Notes under the pieces: generated by a model
Seen by the model: the letters and a program-made list of their open reading frames with translations, nothing else
Told to the model about the DNA's origin: nothing
Database searches by the model: none
Translations under genes and position numbers: made by a program
Shown here: positions 18,229-27,214 of the stretch, one piece after another
Layout of the letters: every line of letters starts with the position of its first letter
How positions within the stretch are numbered: position 1 is the first letter of the stretch
DNA from: DASUBN01 sp036000105
GTDB taxonomy: Bacteria > Pseudomonadota > Gammaproteobacteria > Natronospirales > REEB76
Length of the DNA stretch: 64,000 nt
Assembly (NCBI GenBank): GCA_036000105.1
Contig: DASYGE010000013.1
Location: forward strand, 61,904 to 125,903
Direction: 5' to 3'

Positions 18229-21141
18229 TCAGTAATCACTTAAGGGCGGGCAGCTGCAGAACAAGTTCCTGTCGCCATACACGTTGTCAGCACGGCTCAC
18301 GGGCGGCCAGTACTTGCGGGTCCGCAGGGAAGCCACAGGGTAAGCTGCCTGTTCGCGGCCGTAGGCATGCTTCCAGTCGTCGGCCGTGACCATGGCCGCG
18401 GTATGGGGTGCGTGCCGGAGAGGATTATCCTCCCGGTCCAGCTTGCCCTCTTCCACCGCGCGGATCTCGTCGCGGATGGCGATCATGGCCTCGATGAAGC
18501 GGTCCAGCTCGTGCTTGGACTCGGACTCCGTGGGTTCCACCATGAGGGTGCCCGGTACCGGGAAGCTCATGGTCGGGGCATGGAAGCCGTAATCCGTGAG
18601 GCGCTTGGCCACGTCGTCCACGCTGATGCCGCTCGAATCCTTGATGGGGCGCAGGTCCAGGATGCATTCGTGGGCCACGAGCCCCCCGGGGCCGCTGTAC
18701 AGCACCGGGTAGTGAGGCGCGAGTTTCTTCGCCAGGTAATTGGCAGTGAGGATGGCGGATTCGCTGGCAGCAGTAAGGCCCGCGGCGCCCATCATGGCGA
18801 TGTACATCCAGGAGATGGGCAGGATAGAAGCCGAACCATAGGGTGTGGCGGAGACCGAGCCGATGCCGGCGGCATCGCGCACATAGCCGACGGAACGGGT
18901 GTTGGGCAGGAACTTCTTGAGATGCGCACCCACCGCCACGGGACCGACGCCGGGGCCGCCGCCGCCGTGGGGGATACAGAAAGTCTTGTGCAAGTTGAGG
19001 TGCGACACATCGCCACCGAAGAGGCCAGGCGCTGCGAGGCCCACCATGGCGTTCATGTTGGCGCCGTCCACGTACACCTGTCCGCCGTGCTTGTGCACGA
19101 TGTCGCAGATCTCCCGCACGCCTTGCTCGAACACGCCGTGGGTCGAGGGATACGTGATCATGATGGCGGCGAGGTTGTCCTTGTGCTGCTCCGCCTTGGC
19201 CTTGAGGTCGCCGAGATCCACGTTGCCGTCATCGTCACAGGCCACCACTACCACCTGCATGCCGGCCATCTGGGCCGATGCGGGGTTGGTGCCGTGAGCG
19301 GAAGCCGGGATGAGGCAGACGTTGCGATGGGCCTCACCGCGGGAAGCGTGGTAGGCCTGGATGATGAGCAGTCCCGCGTACTCGCCCTGGGAACCGGCAT
19401 TGGGTTGTAGGGATACGGCGGCATAACCGGTGCAGGCCACCAGCATCTCCTCCAGCTCCGCCACCATCTCGCGGTAACCCACGGTCTGTTCCGCGGGAGC
19501 GTAGGGATGCATGTGGGAGAACTCGGGCCAGGAGACCGGCAGCATCTCGCTCACGGCGTTGAGCTTCATGGTGCAGGAACCGAGCGGGATCATGGTCCGG
19601 TCCAGGGCCAGATCCTTGTCCGCCAGATCGCGCAGATAACGCAGCATCTCGTGCTCGGAATGGTGCTGGTTGAAGATGGGATGGGTGAGGTAGGCGCTGG
19701 TGCGGTTGAGCGCTGCCGGCCAGCCTGCTGCTGCCTGCTTCTCCATGGCCGCGAAGTCCGGCTTGGGTTTGCCCACCACGGAAGCGAACACCGACCAGAG
19801 CATGTTCACCTGCTCGCGGGTGGTGGTCTCATCCAGGGAGATGCCCACATGGGCATCGTCCACCACGCGCAGGTTGATGTGCTGCTCATGGGCGGCACGA
19901 TGCACCGCCGCCGTGTGGGCGCCGGTCTTGATGGTGAGAGTATCGAAGAAACTTCCGTTCACCGGCGCGAGACCGAGCTGCTTCAGGCCCGCGGCGAGGA
20001 TGCCCGTGAGGCGATGGGTGCGCTCGGCGATGGTCTTGAGGCCCTTGGGGCCGTGGTACACGGCGTACATGCTGGCCATGATGGCGAGCAACGCCTGAGC
20101 GGTGCAGATGTTCGAGGTGGCCTTCTCGCGGCGGATATGCTGCTCGCGGGTCTGGAGCGCGAGACGCAGGGCCGGTTTACCCTGGCTGTCCACGCTGACA
20201 CCCACGAGGCGCCCGGGCATGGAACGCTTGAATTCATCTTTGGTGGCGAGATAGGCGGCATGGGGGCCGCCGAAACCCATGGGCACCCCGAAACGCTGCG
20301 TGTTGCCCACCGCGACGTCTGCGCCCCATTCGCCCGGCGCCATGAGCAGGGTAAGGGCCAAGAGATCGGCGGCGGCCACCACGGACGCGCCTTTGGCATG
20401 CAAGGCTGCGGCAAGCCCGCGGTAATCCTGCACGTCACCGTTGGCACCGGGGTACTGGAAGAGCGCGCCGAAGCAATCGGTAGCCGCCGCTTCCGCGGCC
20501 TTGCCCACTTTCACTGTGAGCCCCAAGGGCTTGGCCCGGGTCTGCACCACCTCGATGGTCTGGGGCAGCACGTCGTCCGCCACGAAGAAGACATTGGAAG
20601 CGGATTTGCTCATGCGCTTCACCAGCGTCATGGCTTCAGCGGCGGCGGTGGCTTCGTCCAGCATGGAAGCGTTGGCGATGGCGAGACCCGTCAAGTCCGT
20701 CACCATCTGCTGGAAGTTGAGCAGTGCCTCGAGCCGACCCTGGGATATCTCCGGCTGGTACGGCGTATAGGCGGTGTACCAGGCAGGGTTCTCGAACACG
20801 TTGCGGAAGATCACGCCCGGGGTATAGGTGCCGTAGTAACCCTGGCCGATGCAGGACTTGAACACGCGGTTCTTGCCGGCGAGCTTCTTCAGGCGATTGA
20901 GCGCCTCGTGCTCCGACTCCGGGTGGGTGAAGCTGCCCATGGGCAGCGTGTCCTTGCGGCGGATGGCTGCCGGCACCACGGCGTCCATGAGCGCCTTGCG
21001 GGTGGCGAAGCCCAGCTCCGCGAGCATGGCCTGCTGCTCGGCCGCGTCCGGGCCGATGTGGCGGCCGCTGAAGGCATCATGCTGTTCCAGGTCGGCGAGC
21101 GGGGTGCTGGAGTTCATGGGCAATCCGGTGACGGCGTTCAT
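18229..21141 (-). CDS. gcvP: Glycine dehydrogenase (decarboxylating), P-protein
   Basis: 970 aa single-chain P-protein of the glycine cleavage system; it decarboxylates glycine and passes the aminomethyl group to the lipoyl arm of GcvH. The N-terminal domain (FSGRHIGPDAAEQQAML) and the C-terminal PLP domain with lysine motif LNLHKTFCIPHGGGGPGVGP are both present, so it is not the split form. The start could be the ATG at 21141 or the one at 21117; neither has a clear ribosome binding site. It lies 70 bases downstream of gcvH. Confidence 0.97.
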   Translation of the reverse strand: MNAVTGLPMNSSTPLADLEQHDAFSGRHIGPDAAEQQAMLAELGFATRKALMDAVVPAAIRRKDTLPMGSFTHPESEHEALNRLKKLAGKNRVFKSCIGQGYYGTYTPGVIFRNVFENPAWYTAYTPYQPEISQGRLEALLNFQQMVTDLTGLAIANASMLDEATAAAEAMTLVKRMSKSASNVFFVADDVLPQTIEVVQTRAKPLGLTVKVGKAAEAAATDCFGALFQYPGANGDVQDYRGLAAALHAKGASVVAAADLLALTLLMAPGEWGADVAVGNTQRFGVPMGFGGPHAAYLATKDEFKRSMPGRLVGVSVDSQGKPALRLALQTREQHIRREKATSNICTAQALLAIMASMYAVYHGPKGLKTIAERTHRLTGILAAGLKQLGLAPVNGSFFDTLTIKTGAHTAAVHRAAHEQHINLRVVDDAHVGISLDETTTREQVNMLWSVFASVVGKPKPDFAAMEKQAAAGWPAALNRTSAYLTHPIFNQHHSEHEMLRYLRDLADKDLALDRTMIPLGSCTMKLNAVSEMLPVSWPEFSHMHPYAPAEQTVGYREMVAELEEMLVACTGYAAVSLQPNAGSQGEYAGLLIIQAYHASRGEAHRNVCLIPASAHGTNPASAQMAGMQVVVVACDDDGNVDLGDLKAKAEQHKDNLAAIMITYPSTHGVFEQGVREICDIVHKHGGQVYVDGANMNAMVGLAAPGLFGGDVSHLNLHKTFCIPHGGGGPGVGPVAVGAHLKKFLPNTRSVGYVRDAAGIGSVSATPYGSASILPISWMYIAMMGAAGLTAASESAILTANYLAKKLAPHYPVLYSGPGGLVAHECILDLRPIKDSSGISVDDVAKRLTDYGFHAPTMSFPVPGTLMVEPTESESKHELDRFIEAMIAIRDEIRAVEEGKLDREDNPLRHAPHTAAMVTADDWKHAYGREQAAYPVASLRTRKYWPPVSRADNVYGDRNLFCSCPPLSDY

Positions 21142-21211
21142 GGTTCTGGGCTCGAACTCTATATATATGGGTAGGGATGCCGGCCCTCAAGCCGGTTCCG
21201 ACGGGCGGGCT

Positions 21212-21604
21212 TCAGTGGGCCTCGTCCGCCAGGAATTTCTCATAAGCCTTGGCGTCCATGAGGCCGTTCAGGTCCGCAGGGTTGGCGGGCTTGAGGCGCA
21301 TGAGCCAGGCGCCGTAGGCATCCTGGTTGAGCTTCTCGGGGGTGTCCGCCAGCACCGGGTTCCCCTCCACCACTTCGCCGGCGATGGGGCTATAGACGTC
21401 GGAGGCGGCCTTCACGGATTCCACCACCGCGCAGGCTTCGCCGGCGGCGAGCTTGCGGCCCTGCTTGGGTGCTTCCACGTACACGAGGTCGCCGAGGGCG
21501 GCCTGGGCATGATCGGTGATGCCGATGGTGACGACGCCGTCAGCGCCGAGCTTCACCCACTCATGGCTCTTGGTGTACTTGAGGTCGGCGGGGATCTTGC
21601 TCAT
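21212..21604 (-). CDS. gcvH: Glycine cleavage system H protein
   Basis: 130 aa lipoyl carrier. The lipoylated lysine is in AVVESVKAASDVYSPIAGE, and the N-terminal KYTKSHEWVKL is typical. It shuttles the aminomethyl intermediate between GcvP, GcvT and lipoamide dehydrogenase. The order gcvT-gcvH-gcvP with short spacers (30 and 70 bases) indicates one transcription unit. Confidence 0.97.
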   Translation of the reverse strand: MSKIPADLKYTKSHEWVKLGADGVVTIGITDHAQAALGDLVYVEAPKQGRKLAAGEACAVVESVKAASDVYSPIAGEVVEGNPVLADTPEKLNQDAYGAWLMRLKPANPADLNGLMDAKAYEKFLADEAH

Positions 21605-21634
21605 CGGTATGCTCCCAATGGATGCGTTTCGGTA

Positions 21635-22723
21635 TCAGAGTTTGATCAGGGCTTTGCCGTTGCGCACGAAAGGCGGCTTCACCACCCGCGCCTTGCACAG
21701 CCGGCCGCGGATATCCACCTGCACTTCATCGCCGGTGGCCGTGGGTACGCGCGCCAGGGCGATGGAGCGCTCCAGGGTCGGCGAGAAGGTGCCGCTGGTT
21801 ATCTCGCCCTCACCGACGCCCTCCGCCATCACCTTCTGGTGACCGCGCAGCACGCCCTTGTCTTCCAGCACCAGGCCCACGAATTTGCGCTTCGGTCCGG
21901 CGTCACGCTGAGCGGTCAAGGCCTTGCGGCCGATGAAGTCCCTCTCGGCCGGTTCCCAGGCGATGGTCCAAGTGAGACCGGATTCCAGCGGCGTCGTGGT
22001 CTCGTCCATGTCTGAACCGTAGAGGTTCATGGCGGCTTCGAGGCGCAGGGTGTCCCGCGCGCCGAGACCGCAGGGCGCGATGCCTGCCTTGAGGAACTGC
22101 TGCCAATAGCTGGCGGCTTCATCCTTGGGGATGATGAGCTCGAAACCGTCTTCGCCGGTGTAACCGGTGCGCGCCACGAAGAGGCCCGCCCCTTCTATCG
22201 CGCTGAAAGGTTTGAGTGCCAAAGCCGGGGCACGCAGAGCGGCGGGCAATACCGAGGCTGCTTTGTCGCGGGCCTTGGGGCCTTGCACCGCCAGCATGGC
22301 GAGATCCCGTTCGGTAAGCTTGATGCCGAAGGGTGCAGCCTGCTGCGTGATCCAGGCCAGATCCTTGTCGTGGGTGGCGGAATTCACCACCATGCGGAAC
22401 CAGTCGTCCCGCATGAAATACACGATCAGGTCGTCGATGATGCCGGCCTTCTCGTCCAGCATGCAGCTGTAGAGCGCCTTGCCCGACTCCTTGAGCTTGA
22501 CCACGTCATTCGCCAGGAGCTTCTGCAGGAACTCGCGCACCCGCTTGCCTTCCAGGTCCACCACCGTCATGTGGGAGACATCGAACATGCCGGCGTCGCT
22601 GCGCACCGCGTGATGCTCGTCTATCTGCGAACCGTAGTTCACCGGCATGTCCCAGCCGCCGAAATCCACCATGCGTGCGCCGGCGGCCAGATGCGAATCG
22701 TAGAGAGGCGTGTGTTTGCCCAT
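21635..22723 (-). CDS. gcvT: Glycine cleavage system T protein (aminomethyltransferase)
   Basis: 362 aa. It releases ammonia from the GcvH-bound aminomethyl group and forms methylenetetrahydrofolate, which links this operon to ThyA and FolA in the same window. Visible features are KHTPLYDSHLAAGARMVDFGGWDMPVNYG at the N-terminus and the conserved aspartate region FDVSHMTVVDL. The first gene of the gcv unit, it is divergent from the GT1 gene. I see no glycine riboswitch upstream. Confidence 0.97.
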   Translation of the reverse strand: MGKHTPLYDSHLAAGARMVDFGGWDMPVNYGSQIDEHHAVRSDAGMFDVSHMTVVDLEGKRVREFLQKLLANDVVKLKESGKALYSCMLDEKAGIIDDLIVYFMRDDWFRMVVNSATHDKDLAWITQQAAPFGIKLTERDLAMLAVQGPKARDKAASVLPAALRAPALALKPFSAIEGAGLFVARTGYTGEDGFELIIPKDEAASYWQQFLKAGIAPCGLGARDTLRLEAAMNLYGSDMDETTTPLESGLTWTIAWEPAERDFIGRKALTAQRDAGPKRKFVGLVLEDKGVLRGHQKVMAEGVGEGEITSGTFSPTLERSIALARVPTATGDEVQVDIRGRLCKARVVKPPFVRNGKALIKL

Positions 22724-22801
22724 GCCTGCATGAACCCTGGGGGTGGAAAATCAAAAGGCGGCGGGAGACCCACCGCCCTGCGGAATACGTGTTATCGAGG
22801 C

Positions 22802-22902
22802 TTCCGGTACGGTATAAAAAAGCCGTTTCCAGAGGCGCAAAATGATACCGGAAACCCCCTCCCCGCACCATGCCGGCCTTGCCGGGCCGCGGTATTCCGG
22901 TA
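22802..22902. promoter_or_regulatory. Repeated TTCCGGTA sites in the gcvT/GT1 divergent spacer
   Basis: The 8-mer TTCCGGTA appears at 22802-22809 and 22895-22902, and its reverse complement at 22846-22853, within a 215-base spacer that otherwise holds no gene. The first two copies could also pair as a long-range stem. A GC-rich hairpin (GGCGG/CCGCC) sits closer to gcvT at about 22758-22775. I cannot name a regulator. Confidence 0.35.
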
Positions 22903-22938
22903 GAGTGAGGCGCCACGTATCGCTGCATAAAGACGTAG

Positions 22939-24123
22939 ATGGCCCGCATCCTAATGACCTGGGAGCTCGGTGGCGGTTACGGCCACATGGCGCCGTTGAT
23001 AGCGCTGGCCGCGCCTCTCGAAGCCGTCGGCCATGAGATCGCCTTCGCCGTCCGCAACCCTGCTGTCGGAGAATCGCTGTGCCGCGGTACGGGTATCCGC
23101 GTGCATCAGGCGCCCGCCAACCTGGACGTCGCGGGCGGCCTGGTGCTGCACAGCTTCGCCCAGATCCTGTTGCATACCTGTTTCAACAGCGCTGACCAGA
23201 CCTTGCAGCGCGTCCGCGCCTGGCGCGGACTCTATGATGAGATACAGCCTGATCTGGTACTCTGTGATCATAGTCCCACGGCATTGGTGGCGGCTCGCAG
23301 CACGGGCCTCAAGTCCCTGCCCATCGGCTATGGCTTCGTGATGCCGCCGGATATGAGCCCGCTGCCGAACCTGCGGCCCTGGGATAATGCGGACGCCGCC
23401 GAACTGGCGCGAGATGAGTCACGGGTGCTGGACATCGTCAATGCCACCCTCAAGGCTCTCGGAGCGCCACCCCTGGATTACCTGGCACAGCTGTATGCCG
23501 GCGGAGTACAGACGCTCTTCACCTGCAAGGAATTCGACAACTACGCGGCGGAACGGCGCTCTGCGGAATATCTCGGCCCCCTATGCCTGAGCGGAGGCAA
23601 GCCGCCGCGATGGCCGCAGGGGGAAGGCAAGCGCATCTTCGCCTACCTGCGTCCGTTCAAGACCCAGCCGGCGCTGCTCGATGCCTTACGGGAATCGGGG
23701 CAGCCGACGCTCATACACGCGCCCGGCACGGCGCCGGAGCTGTTGCAGCGTTACGCGGGCGGCAAGCTGCAGTTCACCACCGACCTGCTCGATGTGACGC
23801 CGGTGGCGCGGGAGTGCGACCTCGCCATCCTGCACGGTGGACACGGCATGCTGGCGCTCATGCTGCTGAGCGGTAAGCCCCTGCTGATCCTGCCCCTATA
23901 CCTAGAGATGCTCATCAACGCCAGCTCGGTGCTGAAGCTCGGCGCCGGCCTGACCGCGCCGCAGCTGAGACCCGAGGACATGCGGCAGAAGCTGCGGCGG
24001 TTGCTGGAGGAACCGGGCTTCGGCGATGCGGCTCGCCGTTTTGCTGAACGATATACGGATCTGGACGTCAAAGAGGTACCATTCAACTTCCTGCCGCGCA
24101 TAGAACGGATGCTGGCAGCCTGA
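22939..24123 (+). CDS. GT1-type glycosyltransferase (UDP-glycosyltransferase/MGT-like)
   Basis: 394 aa GT-B protein. The N-terminus ILMTWELGGGYGHMAPLIALA matches the acceptor loop of the GT1 family, and the C-terminal ILHGGHGMLALMLLSGKPLLILP occupies the donor-binding position of the UGT signature (HGG and G.P). The natural acceptor and sugar are unknown; lipids, sterol-like compounds and secondary metabolites are all used by this family. No strong ribosome binding site precedes the ATG. It is followed 16 bases later by the DUF885 gene, probably in one operon. Confidence 0.8.
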   Translation: MARILMTWELGGGYGHMAPLIALAAPLEAVGHEIAFAVRNPAVGESLCRGTGIRVHQAPANLDVAGGLVLHSFAQILLHTCFNSADQTLQRVRAWRGLYDEIQPDLVLCDHSPTALVAARSTGLKSLPIGYGFVMPPDMSPLPNLRPWDNADAAELARDESRVLDIVNATLKALGAPPLDYLAQLYAGGVQTLFTCKEFDNYAAERRSAEYLGPLCLSGGKPPRWPQGEGKRIFAYLRPFKTQPALLDALRESGQPTLIHAPGTAPELLQRYAGGKLQFTTDLLDVTPVARECDLAILHGGHGMLALMLLSGKPLLILPLYLEMLINASSVLKLGAGLTAPQLRPEDMRQKLRRLLEEPGFGDAARRFAERYTDLDVKEVPFNFLPRIERMLAA

Positions 24124-24139
24124 ACGCCTGGAGGCCCTG

Positions 24140-25972
24140 ATGAAATTGCGCCATCTGCCCCTCTTGTTGTTGCTCAGCCCCTGCCTGCCGGCCTGGGCCA
24201 CGGATAATCCGCAGGCGACCGCCCTGCACCAGCTCTTCGACCGAGAATGGGATCGCAGCATGCGCGAGGACCCGGTGGGCGCCTCGGACCTGGGTGATCT
24301 CCGCTTCAACGACCTGTGGCCCGATGCCAGCATGACGGCCATCCAGGCCTCCCATGCCGCCGACCAGCAGGCGCTGAAGGATCTCGCTGCCATCAACCGC
24401 GACGCCCTCTCGGCCCAGGACAAGGTGAGCTATGACCTGTTCAAGTGGAAATGCCAGGATGCCCTGGATTCCTACAGCTTCCATGAGTACGAGTTCCCGC
24501 TGAACCAGCTGGGCGGCATCCAGACCGTCGGCGACATCGCCACCCAGTCTCTGCGGTTCACCACCCTCAAGGATTACCAGGACTGGCTGAAGCGCCTGCA
24601 GAGCTTCGGCACCTACATGGACCAGGACATCGCGCTGCTGCAGCAGGGCGTGGATGAGGGCCGGGTACTGCCCCAAGTGGTGGCCCAGCGTATCCCACAG
24701 CAGATCAGCGACAACATCGTCACTGACCCCACCAAGAGCGCGTTCTACGCGCCCTTCCTGAAACTGCCGCCGAACGTGCAGATCGACGCCAAGACTTGGA
24801 GCGGCATGCAATCTGACGCCCAGACCGCCATCAGCAACGTCGTGCTACCGGCCTACCAGCGGCTACAGACCTTCTTCACCGCCACTTATCTGCCCCACGC
24901 CCGCACCGCTCTCGCCGTCACCACCCTTCCCGACGGCAAGGCGTACTACGCCTATCTCGTGCGGCATTTCACCACCACCAGCATGACGCCGGAACAAGTG
25001 CATGAGCTGGGGCTGCAGAAGGTCGCCGAGATCCACAAGCAGATGCTGGACGTGATCGCCCAGACCCACTTCAAAGGCAGCTTCGCCGACTTCCTGCACT
25101 ACCTGCGCACCAATCCGAAGTTCTACTACAAGAACCCGGCAGACCTGCTGGAAGCCTACAAGGCCGAGGCCAAGACCATCGATCCCTTGCTGGTGAAGGA
25201 GTTCGGCCGCCTGCCGCGCGTGCCCTGGGGCATCTCGGTGATCCCGGCAGATCAGGCACCCAACACCTATCCCGCGTATTCCATGCAGCCTGCCGCCGAC
25301 GGCAGCCGTGCCGCCTTCATGGCGGTGAACCTCTACAAGCCCGAGACCCGCCCGAAATACGAGATCCCGGTACTCACCTGCCACGAGGGCCGTCCCGGTC
25401 ACGCCCTGCAGCTCTCGCTCGCCATGGAGATGACCGACCTGCCCAAGTTCCGGCGCTTCGGTTACTTCAACGTGTACGGCGAGGGTTGGGCGCTCTATAC
25501 CGAGACCCTGTGCGGCGAGATGGGCGTGTATAACGACCCGTACACCGGGCGCCCGGACCCTTACAAGGAATTCGGCATGCTCTCCTACCAGATGTGGCGT
25601 GCGGTACGTCTGGTGGTGGATACCGGCATCCATGACTACGGCATGACCCGCGCCCAAGCGGTGCAGATGTTCAAGGAAAACACCGCTCTCACGGATCAGA
25701 ACATCAGCACGGAAGTGGACCGCTACATCGCCTGGCCGGGCCAGGCGCTCTCCTACATGATCGGTGAGATCGAGATCCAGAAGCTGCGCAAGCTCGCTGA
25801 GGGCAAACTGGGCGCCAAGTTCGACATCAAGGGCTTCCACGACGTGATCCTGGAGAACGGCACCGTGCCCTTGAGCGTGCTGGATACCATCGTCGAGGAC
25901 TGGATCAACCAGCAGCTCAAACCTCAGGTCCAGGCTCCGGCTTCAGATACGGGGCCTGGCATAAGAGGTTGA
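24140..25972 (+). CDS. Secreted DUF885 family protein, putative metallopeptidase-like
   Basis: 610 aa with a signal peptide (MKLRHLPLLLLLSPCLPAWA). The DUF885 hallmark HEGRPGH (within CHEGRPGHALQLSLAMEM) resembles a zinc-peptidase HEXXH with an insertion, and a downstream EGWALYTE contains the likely third ligand glutamate. The family is periplasmic or extracellular; activities are poorly characterised. A good ribosome binding site (GGAGG) precedes the ATG. It is adjacent to the GT1 gene with no evident functional link. Confidence 0.85.
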   Translation: MKLRHLPLLLLLSPCLPAWATDNPQATALHQLFDREWDRSMREDPVGASDLGDLRFNDLWPDASMTAIQASHAADQQALKDLAAINRDALSAQDKVSYDLFKWKCQDALDSYSFHEYEFPLNQLGGIQTVGDIATQSLRFTTLKDYQDWLKRLQSFGTYMDQDIALLQQGVDEGRVLPQVVAQRIPQQISDNIVTDPTKSAFYAPFLKLPPNVQIDAKTWSGMQSDAQTAISNVVLPAYQRLQTFFTATYLPHARTALAVTTLPDGKAYYAYLVRHFTTTSMTPEQVHELGLQKVAEIHKQMLDVIAQTHFKGSFADFLHYLRTNPKFYYKNPADLLEAYKAEAKTIDPLLVKEFGRLPRVPWGISVIPADQAPNTYPAYSMQPAADGSRAAFMAVNLYKPETRPKYEIPVLTCHEGRPGHALQLSLAMEMTDLPKFRRFGYFNVYGEGWALYTETLCGEMGVYNDPYTGRPDPYKEFGMLSYQMWRAVRLVVDTGIHDYGMTRAQAVQMFKENTALTDQNISTEVDRYIAWPGQALSYMIGEIEIQKLRKLAEGKLGAKFDIKGFHDVILENGTVPLSVLDTIVEDWINQQLKPQVQAPASDTGPGIRG

Positions 25973-25976
25973 AAGC

Positions 25977-26042
25977 GGGTCAGATAATTTTAGATCCCCG
26001 GATGACCCTGAAAAAATTCCGCCCCCTCAAGAGGGGACGGAA
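25977..26042. repeat. Two palindromes in the spacer between DUF885 gene and nadA
   Basis: GGGTCA (25977-25982) and TGACCC (26003-26008) form an imperfect 32-base inverted repeat with AT-rich centre, followed by a longer stem (ATTCCG plus CCCCTC pairing with GAGGGG and CGGAAT) at 26016-26042. The second may terminate one or both converging genes. GGGTCA-type inverted repeats resemble REP or transposase-associated remnants. Confidence 0.45.
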
Positions 26043-26068
26043 TCGTTTACAGGATCATTCAACCAAGG

Positions 26069-27169
26069 CTACGCGGTGATGGCGAGCATCCGTTCCAGAG
26101 CTGTGCGGGCCTGACCTGCATCCGGCTCCGGCACCCTGATCTGGTTCACGACCTTGCCTGCCACCAGGTTCTCCAGAGTCCAGGCGAAGTGCTGCGGATC
26201 GACGCGGAACATCGTCGAGCACATGCACACCATGGGTGACATGAAGTGCACGTTCACCCCCCTGTATTTCACTTCTTCGTGCAAGCGGTTCACCAAATTC
26301 AGCTCGGTACCCACCAGCCAGCGGGTATTGGGCTCGGCGGCATGCACGGTCTTCAGAATATATTCCGTGGAACCCACGTAGTCGGACTTCAGGCACACCT
26401 CGAAGGCGCACTCCGGGTGGCTGATGACCTTGGCCTCGGGGTATTTCTTGCGGAAGGCATCGATGTGTTCCGGACGGAACATCTGGTGCACGGAACAATG
26501 GCCGTTCCAGAGCAGTATCTTCGCGCGCTTGATCTGTTCCGGTGTCAGGCCGCCCATGGGCTTGTCGAAATCCCACACCGCCATCTCATCCAGAGACACG
26601 CCCAGCTTGTGTCCGCTCCAGCGGCCGAGATGCTGGTCCGGGAAGAACAGCACTTTCTTGCGCCGCTCGAAGGCCCATCCCAGGATGCCCTTGGCGTTGG
26701 TGCTGGTGCAGACGATGCCGCCGTGGCGGCCGCAGAAGGCCTTGAGGTCAGCGGCTGAATTGATATAGGTGATGGGCGTGATCGTCTCGTCCGGCTCCAG
26801 CACCGTGGCGAGTTCCCGCCAGGCGGCCTCCACCTTAGCCAAGTTCGCCATATCCGCCATAGAGCAGCCGGCGGCGAGATCGGGCAGGATCACCTTCTGT
26901 TCCGGGCGGGAGAGCACATCGGCCACCTCCGCCATGAAATGCACGCCGCAGAACACGATGTATTCCGCGTCGCACTCGGCAGCGAGCCGCGCGAGCTTCA
27001 GGGAATCGCCGGTCTTGTCCGCATGCCGGTACACCTCGGCCCGCTGGTAGTGGTGGCCCAGCACCACGGCGCGACTGTCCAAGGCCCGCTTGGCGGCACG
27101 GATGCGCGCATCGCAGGCCTCGTCTTCGAGGTCGCTGTAGAGATCATATGCGAGAGCAGGGACGGCCAT
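26069..27169 (-). CDS. nadA: Quinolinate synthase
   Basis: 366 aa 4Fe-4S enzyme that condenses iminoaspartate and dihydroxyacetone phosphate to quinolinate, for de novo NAD synthesis from aspartate. Three cysteines positioned as cluster ligands are visible in AAGCSMADMAN, HPECAFEV and MVCMCSTMF. GHHYQRAEVYRHADKTGDSL near the N-terminus is the triose-phosphate site. Its presence next to a kynurenine pathway with ACMSD suggests that NAD comes from aspartate here and tryptophan is simply degraded. Confidence 0.97.
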   Translation of the reverse strand: MAVPALAYDLYSDLEDEACDARIRAAKRALDSRAVVLGHHYQRAEVYRHADKTGDSLKLARLAAECDAEYIVFCGVHFMAEVADVLSRPEQKVILPDLAAGCSMADMANLAKVEAAWRELATVLEPDETITPITYINSAADLKAFCGRHGGIVCTSTNAKGILGWAFERRKKVLFFPDQHLGRWSGHKLGVSLDEMAVWDFDKPMGGLTPEQIKRAKILLWNGHCSVHQMFRPEHIDAFRKKYPEAKVISHPECAFEVCLKSDYVGSTEYILKTVHAAEPNTRWLVGTELNLVNRLHEEVKYRGVNVHFMSPMVCMCSTMFRVDPQHFAWTLENLVAGKVVNQIRVPEPDAGQARTALERMLAITA

Positions 27170-27214
27170 CTTTTACTCACCTCCAACGGGAGGCAGGTTG
27201 GGTAACCGGATATT

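Noticed and set aside
19507..21174. 555-codon frame antisense to gcvP
   Set aside because: Histidine- and glycine-rich shadow of gcvP with no recognisable domain or ribosome site.
22724..22938. Glycine riboswitch upstream of gcvT
   Set aside because: I looked for the tandem aptamer signatures and found none, only a small GC hairpin and TTCCGGTA repeats.
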